Shown in pieces: positions 6,880 through 11,370 of a stretch of DNA of 11,370 nucleotides; position 1 is the first letter of the stretch, and every line of letters starts with the position of its first letter. A model generated the notes under the pieces. That model made no database searches and was not told the DNA's origin. It saw nothing but the letters and a program-made list of their open reading frames with translations. The DNA is taken from assembly GCA_013153795.1 (NCBI GenBank), contig JAADDV010000122.1, forward strand, positions 1-11,370. Direction: 5' to 3'. The stretch comes from Aquificota bacterium (GTDB taxonomy: Bacteria; Aquificota; Aquificia; Aquificales; Hydrogenothermaceae). A program made the translations under genes and the position numbers.

Positions 6880-7369
6880 AGAGAGTCAAGAAGAAGAAAA
6901 ACAGGATAAATTTGCTGAAGCGTGGGATAAAATGGCTGAACCTGAGGAAAAAGAGGAAACTATATCAACTCCAGATGAAAATGTAGATGAGGAAGCTTTA
7001 GCTCAGAAATGGGAAAAAATTACAGAAGATAAAACAGAAAAATTAGAGACAGTTTTAAAAGAAAAAATATCAGATAAAGAAAGTCTTGCTATAGAAAAAG
7101 AAAAACTTGAAATTTTTATGGATATTCCTCTAGAAATATCTGTAGAAATAGGACAAACAGAGCTTCCTTTAGAGGAAATTTTAAGACTTGCTCCTAACTC
7201 AATAGTAGAGTTAGACAAATTTATTAACCAGCCTGTTGATTTAAAAGTAAATGGTAAACTTGTTGCAAAAGGAGAGCTTTATACTGTTGAAAATCATTTT
7301 GCAATAAAAATAACAAGTATTATTACAGCTCAAGAAAGACTTAAGCTATTTTCAGAAGAGTTCGAATAA
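6857..7369 (+). CDS. fliN: Flagellar motor switch protein FliN
   Basis: A 170-residue C-ring protein. The SpoA domain occupies about 86-165 (FMDIPLEISVEIGQTELPL, then LAPNSIVELDKFINQPVDLK and VAKGELYTVENHFAIKIT), the canonical FliN core. Ahead of it is an 85-residue, strongly acidic extension containing two related tryptophan motifs, FAEAWDKMAE (19-28) and LAQKWEKITE (48-57). I chose ATG 6857 because AGAGG (6846-6850) lies six bases upstream; an ATG at 6836 has no ribosome site. The first 23 bases overlap the end of fliM in another frame. FliN forms the bottom of the ring and, in studied systems, docks the FliH export component through its N-terminal part. The extension is longer than that of the about 137-residue enteric protein. 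Confidence 0.93.
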   Translation: MEEKKTPEESQEEEKQDKFAEAWDKMAEPEEKEETISTPDENVDEEALAQKWEKITEDKTEKLETVLKEKISDKESLAIEKEKLEIFMDIPLEISVEIGQTELPLEEILRLAPNSIVELDKFINQPVDLKVNGKLVAKGELYTVENHFAIKITSIITAQERLKLFSEEFE

Positions 7370-7394
7370 AGAAAAAAAGGGAGAGTGAAAGCAG

Positions 7395-8111
7395 ATGGCT
7401 ATAAATTTTCAACCAATATACGTCTTAGCTTCAGGAGGAAAAAGAGCTTTAGAGCAGCTGAACATAACAACAAACAATATAGCAAATGTAGATACACCAG
7501 GATTTAAAAAGATTCTCCTAAAAGAAATGAGTCAGTATATTCCTAAAAATCAAGGAGATACAAAAGACCTATTTGTTTTCCCAAGATTTGAAGCCTCACC
7601 AGTAGTTTTGCAGCAAGGTCAGCTTGAAGAAACAGGAGAGCCTTTAGACCTAGCTATACAGGGAGATGGTTTTTTCAATATACAAACACCGAATGGAACT
7701 GTTTATACAAGAGATGGACATTTCTTTTTAGACCCAGAAGGATATATAGTTGATGCAAGAGGAAATTATCTTCTAGATGAAGGAGGAAATAGAATACAGT
7801 TAGAATCGACAGAAAATCTTTCTATCTCTCAACTTGGAGAAATATTTCAAAATGGAGAACTGGTAACAATAATAAAAATATCAAACTTCACAGATGTAAT
7901 TCCTATAGGCGGAAACTACTACAGACCAAATGGAAATGAAATTCCAGCAGAAGTAGTTATAAATCAAGGGTTTTTAGAAAAATCTAATGTAAATCCAGTT
8001 AAAGAGATGATTTCTCTTATAGATGCCCAAAGAAGATTTGAGATTTATGGAACACTAATGAGAAGTTTAGATGCAATGGAACAAAAAGCCAATGAAATAG
8101 GAAGAGCCTAA
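7395..8111 (+). CDS. flgF: Flagellar basal-body rod protein, FlgF/FlgG family
   Basis: A 238-residue axial protein, exported by the flagellar type III system and assembled into the rod. The N-terminal helix motif NITTNNIANVDTPGFK (23-38) and the family pattern EPLDLAIQGDGFFNIQTPNG (82-101) are clear, as is the C-terminal polymerisation helix NVNPVKEMISLIDAQRRFE (from about 198). The protein is slightly shorter than typical FlgG (about 260), which together with the divergent centre favours FlgF; FlgG cannot be excluded. It lies 25 bases after fliN. The ribosome site is AAGGGAG (7377-7383), 11 bases before ATG, somewhat far. Codons (ACA, GCA, CCA, TCA) are more A-ending than in the three switch genes, hinting at a different recent neighbourhood. 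The stop codon overlaps the stop codon of the converging gene on the other strand. Confidence 0.88.
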   Translation: MAINFQPIYVLASGGKRALEQLNITTNNIANVDTPGFKKILLKEMSQYIPKNQGDTKDLFVFPRFEASPVVLQQGQLEETGEPLDLAIQGDGFFNIQTPNGTVYTRDGHFFLDPEGYIVDARGNYLLDEGGNRIQLESTENLSISQLGEIFQNGELVTIIKISNFTDVIPIGGNYYRPNGNEIPAEVVINQGFLEKSNVNPVKEMISLIDAQRRFEIYGTLMRSLDAMEQKANEIGRA

Positions 8112-8278
8112 CTTTTTTTCTTTTCTTTAAAAGAAAGACATTCTTTCCCTGAAGCTTTTTTAACCTCTATTGATGGAAGTAAACGACTTTTAAAACCAAA
8201 AGCTTTGCATCCGTAAGGAAAATTTTTATCCCACGTTATATAAAAGTATTCACATTTATAGCAGTTTATCTTTTTCAT
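8108..8278 (-). CDS. Small four-cysteine protein, probable metal-binding, function unknown
   Basis: A 56-residue protein with CxxC near the start (Cys6, Cys9), Cys24 in FPYGCKAFGFKS and Cys47 in SGKECLSF: four cysteines, enough for one zinc or iron-sulfur site. The pattern (CxxC, TWD, PYGCKAFGFKS, LPS, SGKEC) resembles a small protein family that I recall from other thermophilic and sulfur-metabolising bacteria, sometimes labelled uracil-DNA glycosylase; I see no support for that activity in so short a chain. I chose ATG at 8278, whose ATGA overlaps the stop of the DedA gene by four bases, indicating translational coupling; a GTG at 8293 is the alternative. The stop codon TAG (8110-8108) overlaps the TAA of the converging flagellar gene. 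Confidence 0.82.
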   Translation of the reverse strand: MKKINCYKCEYFYITWDKNFPYGCKAFGFKSRLLPSIEVKKASGKECLSFKEKKKS

Positions 8279-8745
8279 AAGTTTGAAAGCCACTGACCAA
8301 AAAAGGCCATAAATAAAAATCTTGGAAGCCTTCCAACAAAAGCTGCTATTGAAAATCCTAAAACCGGCATCTCAAAAATACCAGCCATCCAGCAAACAAC
8401 TTTAAAAGGAATAGGAGTTATAGCTGCAACAATAACAGCCCATATACCGTATTTTCTAAAAAGAATTTCCCCTTTTTCATAATGTTTTTCAGATATAAAC
8501 TTCTTTAAAACAGGCTCCCCTAAAAACTTTCCTAAAAAGTATCCAACAAGTCCACCTAAAACACTTCCAATAGTCGCTACTAAAGCAGCTTTTAAAGGAA
8601 CAAGACCAAAAGCAGTCCCACCTGTTATAAAAGGGTCTGGAGGGACAGGCTGTATTATACTTTCTGTAAAAGAGACAATAAAAATCCCAAGGTATCCATA
8701 ATCAGCAACGATTTCTTCTGCCCACTGTTTTAAACCTTCAAACAT
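8275..8745 (-). CDS. DedA/VTT-family (YqaA-like) integral membrane protein
   Basis: A 156-residue polytopic inner-membrane protein of the SNARE-associated/VTT superfamily. Visible marks are an N-terminal hydrophobic segment with FTESIIQPVPPDP (acidic residue followed by prolines, the re-entrant region typical of the family), a glycine-rich segment GSVLGGLVGYFLGKFLGEP, the TPIPFKVVCWMAGIFEMP motif and the C-terminal GRLPRF arginine-proline motif. These favour the short YqaA branch over long DedA proteins. Family members have been linked to lipid flipping and membrane homeostasis; a substrate cannot be read here. The start is ATG 8745, or TTG 8748 immediately before it; AAAGGA upstream serves either. 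The gene overlaps the preceding Uma2 gene by eight bases and the following gene by four, so the three are one transcription unit. Confidence 0.9.
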   Translation of the reverse strand: MFEGLKQWAEEIVADYGYLGIFIVSFTESIIQPVPPDPFITGGTAFGLVPLKAALVATIGSVLGGLVGYFLGKFLGEPVLKKFISEKHYEKGEILFRKYGIWAVIVAAITPIPFKVVCWMAGIFEMPVLGFSIAAFVGRLPRFLFMAFFGQWLSNL

Positions 8746-9343
8746 CAAAAATATCCTTTACCTTTATTTTTTTTCCAAAAACTTCTATCTCTTTATCTAG
8801 AGGGAAAATCTGAACATTTAAATACTCTTTTTTATATGGATTTGAGTAAACTTCTATCTGATTTTGGTTTAAATCTACTATCCATACTTCTTTTACTTTG
8901 TATTTTGCATACAAAGGAAGTTTTATTTCTCTGTCTTTTTCTAGTGTTGTATCAGCTACTTCTATTAAGATTTCTATATACTTTGGCTTTGGATGTTGTT
9001 TTTCTTTTCTGAAATCTTTTTTTGCTACAACAATATCTGGCTCTGGAAGATTTTCTTGGGATAGAAAAATAGGATTTTGAACTCTAACATCGTATTTTTT
9101 CTCTAAATCCTCATTTTGAAAAAGAACCTTGTTTAAGATTTTACTTAAATTGTCTACTATAATCGCATGTCTGAAACCTATAGGACTCAACTTAACAACC
9201 TCGCCATTTAAAAGTTCAACCTTTTCATCAGATTTGAAAATCCCCACTTCATACATTTTTTCCAAATCTTTTACTTTGAACTTGTATCTAAAACTCTCTG
9301 GTTTTTTAGGTTTCATCCTTTTTTCTTTTATTGCTGTAGCCAT
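8738..9343 (-). CDS. Uma2-family (DUF820) PD-(D/E)XK nuclease-like protein
   Basis: A 201-residue protein with the Uma2 fold pattern: VELLNGEVV (42-50), GFRHAIIVDNL (56-66), EPDIVVA with Asp103, then LIEVADTTLEKDREIKLPLY with Glu128, and VKEVWIVD. These match the acidic residues of the PD-(D/E)XK nuclease core, so an intact catalytic site is plausible, though biological roles in this family are poorly known. I chose ATG 9343 because AGGAAGGTGAT covers the upstream GTG (9352) and is well placed for the ATG. The N-terminus is very basic (about 1-25), which could help nucleic-acid contact. It is the first gene of an overlapping trio with the DedA protein and the four-cysteine protein, 39 bases after tyrS and behind a probable terminator. 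No toxin-antitoxin partner is evident. Confidence 0.88.
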   Translation of the reverse strand: MATAIKEKRMKPKKPESFRYKFKVKDLEKMYEVGIFKSDEKVELLNGEVVKLSPIGFRHAIIVDNLSKILNKVLFQNEDLEKKYDVRVQNPIFLSQENLPEPDIVVAKKDFRKEKQHPKPKYIEILIEVADTTLEKDREIKLPLYAKYKVKEVWIVDLNQNQIEVYSNPYKKEYLNVQIFPLDKEIEVFGKKIKVKDIFDV

Positions 9344-9358
9344 GATAATCACCTTCCT

Positions 9359-9384
9359 AAAAAAGAAGCTTTTTTGCCTCTTTT
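9359..9384 (-). terminator. Probable terminator of tyrS, just before the Uma2 ribosome site
   Basis: Read on the minus strand, AAAAGAGGC (9384-9376) pairs with GCTTCTTTT (9369-9361) around six A residues, nine pairs with one G:T, and the T-run extends two bases further. It overlaps the tyrS stop codon by two bases. The next bases are the Shine-Dalgarno of the Uma2 gene, so termination may be partial. Confidence 0.55.
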
Positions 9385-10627
9385 ATGTTTCCACTTTTAT
9401 ATTCTCAGGTTTTATCCTTGCAAACTTCCTTTTCCCAACTTGAAGAACAAACTCTTGTGATAAATCTATTTCAAAATATGGGTCTGTAAATTTATTTCCA
9501 TCTATTTTTACAGCGCCGCCTTTTATAAGCCTTCTTGCTTCAGATTTGGAAGGAGCAAATCCAAGTTTATAAACAAGTTCATACAAAGGTATTTTCTTTT
9601 CTTCTGTAGCTATTACAACTTCTGGCTCTGGGATATCTTCTGGGAGCTCTCTTTTTGAATGAACCTTTTCAAAATGCTCTTTTGCTTTTATTGCAGCTTC
9701 CTCATCGTGGAATCTTGTAACAATATACATAGCAAGCTGCTTTTTAACTTCCATAGGATGAAGAACACCAGCTTCAACATCCTTTTTCATCTTTTCTATT
9801 TCTTCAACAGTAAGGTCTGTCAGCAGTTCCCAGTAATCCCACATAAGCTCATCAGGAATAGACATAATTTTTCCAAACATCTCTTCAGGAGGCTCTGTTA
9901 TCCCTATGTAGTTTCCATAAGATTTACTCATTTTTCTAACGCCGTCAGTTCCAACAAGCAAAGGAAGAAGAATTGCAACCTGCGGTTTCTCAATACCATA
10001 TTCTTTTTGTATGTCCCTTCCTATAAGAAGATTAAACCTCTGGTCAGAACCACCAAGCTCAACATCAGCTTTTATAGCAACAGAGTCATAAGCCTGTAAT
10101 AATGGATATATAAATTCATGAATAGCAATAGGCTTGTTTTCCTTAAATCTTTTTTTGAAATCATCTCTTTCAAGCATTCTTGCAACAGTGTATTTTGCTG
10201 TAAGCCTTATCAGGTCTTCAGCTTTCATATCCCCAAGCCACTCACTATTAAAAACAACAACAGTTTTTTCAGGGTCTAAAACTTTGAAAACCTGCTCTTT
10301 GTATGTCTTTGCATTTTCTAAAACCTGTTCTTTTGTTAGTGGAGGTCTTGTTTTATCCCTTCCTGAAGGGTCTCCAATCATAGCTGTAAAATCTCCAATG
10401 ATAAAATAGACAATGTGTCCAAGCTGCTGAAAAGTTCTAAGTTTTTGAAGTAAAACTGTGTGTCCAAGATGAAGGTCTGGAGCTGTCGGGTCAAAACCAG
10501 CTTTTATAATAAGGGGTCTTCCTTCTTTTAATTTTTCTAATAATTCTTTTTCATCTATTATTTCAATAACACCTTTTTTAATAATATTTAGTTGTTCTTC
10601 AGGGGATAGCCCATGAAAATATTGCAA
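9383..10627 (-). CDS. tyrS: Tyrosyl-tRNA synthetase
   Basis: A 414-residue class I aminoacyl-tRNA synthetase charging tRNA(Tyr). The HIGH-type motif is HLGH (53-56) in PDLHLGHTVLLQKL and the second signature is KMSKS (232-236). The tyrosine/adenylate pocket appears in KADVELGGSDQRFNLLIGRD. A C-terminal S4 RNA-binding domain follows from about 345 (LYELVYKLGFAPSKSEARRL and KGGAVKIDG). The KMSKS form and length fit the type II TyrS group (about 400-420 residues) rather than the KFGKT type. The start is TTG at 10627, with a strong AAGGAGG (plus-strand 10636-10642) eight bases upstream; no better ATG is near. I see no T-box leader in the 140 bases to the divergent gene, so tRNA-sensing control is unlikely. 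Confidence 0.96.
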   Translation of the reverse strand: MQYFHGLSPEEQLNIIKKGVIEIIDEKELLEKLKEGRPLIIKAGFDPTAPDLHLGHTVLLQKLRTFQQLGHIVYFIIGDFTAMIGDPSGRDKTRPPLTKEQVLENAKTYKEQVFKVLDPEKTVVVFNSEWLGDMKAEDLIRLTAKYTVARMLERDDFKKRFKENKPIAIHEFIYPLLQAYDSVAIKADVELGGSDQRFNLLIGRDIQKEYGIEKPQVAILLPLLVGTDGVRKMSKSYGNYIGITEPPEEMFGKIMSIPDELMWDYWELLTDLTVEEIEKMKKDVEAGVLHPMEVKKQLAMYIVTRFHDEEAAIKAKEHFEKVHSKRELPEDIPEPEVVIATEEKKIPLYELVYKLGFAPSKSEARRLIKGGAVKIDGNKFTDPYFEIDLSQEFVLQVGKRKFARIKPENIKVET

Positions 10628-10665
10628 CTATAATACCTCCTTAATATTCTTTATCATTCTCTTTT

Positions 10666-10671
10666 ATTATA
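10666..10671 (-). promoter_or_regulatory. Possible -10 box for tyrS
   Basis: A perfect TATAAT on the minus strand, about 40 bases before the tyrS start, would give a leader of about 30 bases. The hexamer at 17 bases' spacing (ATAAAC) is a poor -35, and the region is AT-rich, so the call is tentative. Confidence 0.4.
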
Positions 10672-10767
10672 AAGAAAAAGTTAAGAATGTTTATAAATTT
10701 CTTATTATCCCTTAAAATAATTAATTCTAAGAAATCTGCAAAATTATAAATCTGGAGAGAGGAGCGC

Positions 10768-11370
10768 ATGTTTACAAAAATCAGTGAATCAAAATGGATG
10801 AAAATAGTTCTTTTTATAACAACTTTTGCATTTGTTGGGACAGCTCTTGTTGCTCTTATTGTTTATAAAATGTCTGGCAAAATTGCTGGAGCAGTAGAAG
10901 TAAATGGAAGAGAAATATCTATGCAAAGATATATGTATGAAGTAAATCTTATCCAAACTAACCTGGAAAGACAGGGAGTAGACATAGCTCCTTTAAGAAA
11001 AGCAATAAGACAGCAAGCTCTAAACAATATAATAAATGAAGAACTTGTATATCAAGAAGCAGAAAAAGAAGGTTTAGTTGCAACAAAAGAGGAAGTTAAA
11101 GAAGCTATTCTTAATATTCCGGCTTTTCAAGAAAACGGTGTTTTTAGTAAAGAAAAATATCTTGCAATAATAAATAGTATGGGAATTTCTCCTCAGTTTT
11201 TTGAAGAAATTTTAAGAAGACAACTTTCTCAAGAACATATTTTTTCTATGATAGATGGAGCAACATACATAACAAAAGAAGAAATAAAACCTGTCCTTGA
11301 AAAAGAGCTATCTCTTATATCTGGAAAAATTTTAATAATAAAACCTGAAATATCTATTTCTGAGGAAGAG
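10768..11370 (+). CDS. Membrane-anchored SurA/PpiD-type chaperone (peptidylprolyl isomerase family), 3' end outside the window
   Basis: An open frame of 201 codons runs off the right edge. A short basic head is followed by one transmembrane segment (about 11-33, MKIVLFITTF onward), as in PpiD, which leaves the rest in the periplasm. Next comes a SurA_N-type region: VEVNGREISMQRYMYEV (43-59), NNIINEELVYQEAEKEGL, then PAFQENGVFSKEKY (118-131) and the FFEEILRRQL helix. The isomerase (parvulin) domain expected downstream is not in the window, so its presence is assumed. The role would be folding of exported or outer-membrane proteins. The start is ATG 10768 with a purine-rich site (GGAGAGAGGAG, 10754-10764); only three bases separate its last AGGAG from the start, so GGAG at 10754-10757 is the more usual spacing. 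It is divergent from tyrS. A promoter such as TTTATA-17-TAAAAT (10690-10718) is possible but weak. Confidence 0.85.
   Translation, partial: MFTKISESKWMKIVLFITTFAFVGTALVALIVYKMSGKIAGAVEVNGREISMQRYMYEVNLIQTNLERQGVDIAPLRKAIRQQALNNIINEELVYQEAEKEGLVATKEEVKEAILNIPAFQENGVFSKEKYLAIINSMGISPQFFEEILRRQLSQEHIFSMIDGATYITKEEIKPVLEKELSLISGKILIIKPEISISEEE

Noticed and set aside
8111..8140. T-rich/A-rich stretch after the rod gene as a bidirectional terminator
   Set aside because: TCTTT-A-AAAGA has a one-base centre and cannot form a hairpin loop; it also lies within the coding region of the converging gene.
9659..10099. Plus-strand open frame of 146 codons inside tyrS
   Set aside because: Antisense shadow of a well-supported synthetase gene; the translation is phenylalanine/asparagine-rich and has no ribosome site.
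10628..10767. T-box or other riboswitch upstream of tyrS
   Set aside because: Only 140 AT-rich bases separate the divergent genes; no T-box TGGN motif, specifier stem or terminator/antiterminator pair was seen.
1..11370. CRISPR array, insertion sequence, tRNA or rRNA gene
   Set aside because: No regularly spaced repeats, transposase-like translation, terminal inverted repeats or tRNA-like cloverleaf sequence were noticed while reading both strands.

Overview
This is an AT-rich window from a bacterium, most likely a thermophilic, sulfur-oxidising member of the Aquificota (Hydrogenothermaceae-like, e.g. Sulfurihydrogenibium or Persephonella relatives). The basis is the gene mix (a sulfide:quinone oxidoreductase closely matching the Aquifex enzyme motifs as I remember them, a lone AmmeMemoRadiSam radical SAM gene, compact flagellar genes), the low GC content, the lysine/glutamate/isoleucine-rich proteins and the strong Shine-Dalgarno sites. 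The assignment is an inference, not a database result.

Layout, left to right. 1-1636 (+): acetyl-CoA synthetase, cut by the left edge. 1662-1706: a strong hairpin that looks like a terminator but also buries the ribosome binding site of the next gene. 1710-2735 (+): AmmeMemoRadiSam radical SAM enzyme, followed by a terminator. 2771-3050: an AT-rich intergenic region with nested, partly mutually exclusive inverted repeats and an extended -10 promoter. 3051-4638 (+): sulfide:quinone oxidoreductase with all three redox cysteines, then a 46-codon gene, closed by a textbook terminator. 4737-8111 (+): a promoter and the flagellar genes fliG, fliM, fliN (the whole rotor switch C-ring) and a FlgF/FlgG-type rod protein. 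8108-9343 (-): a tightly overlapped three-gene block of a four-cysteine mini-protein, a DedA/VTT membrane protein and a Uma2-family nuclease. 9383-10627 (-): tyrosyl-tRNA synthetase. 10768-11370 (+): the N-terminal part of a membrane-anchored SurA/PpiD-type chaperone, cut by the right edge.

Functionally the window joins acetate activation, sulfide oxidation feeding the quinone pool, and motility. The rest is housekeeping: tyrosine charging and envelope protein folding. No mobile element, CRISPR array, tRNA or rRNA was seen. The points most worth following up are the 46-residue protein coupled to the sulfide:quinone oxidoreductase, the ribosome-site-burying hairpin before the radical SAM gene with a possible promoter inside it, and the alternative hairpins upstream of the sulfide:quinone oxidoreductase.
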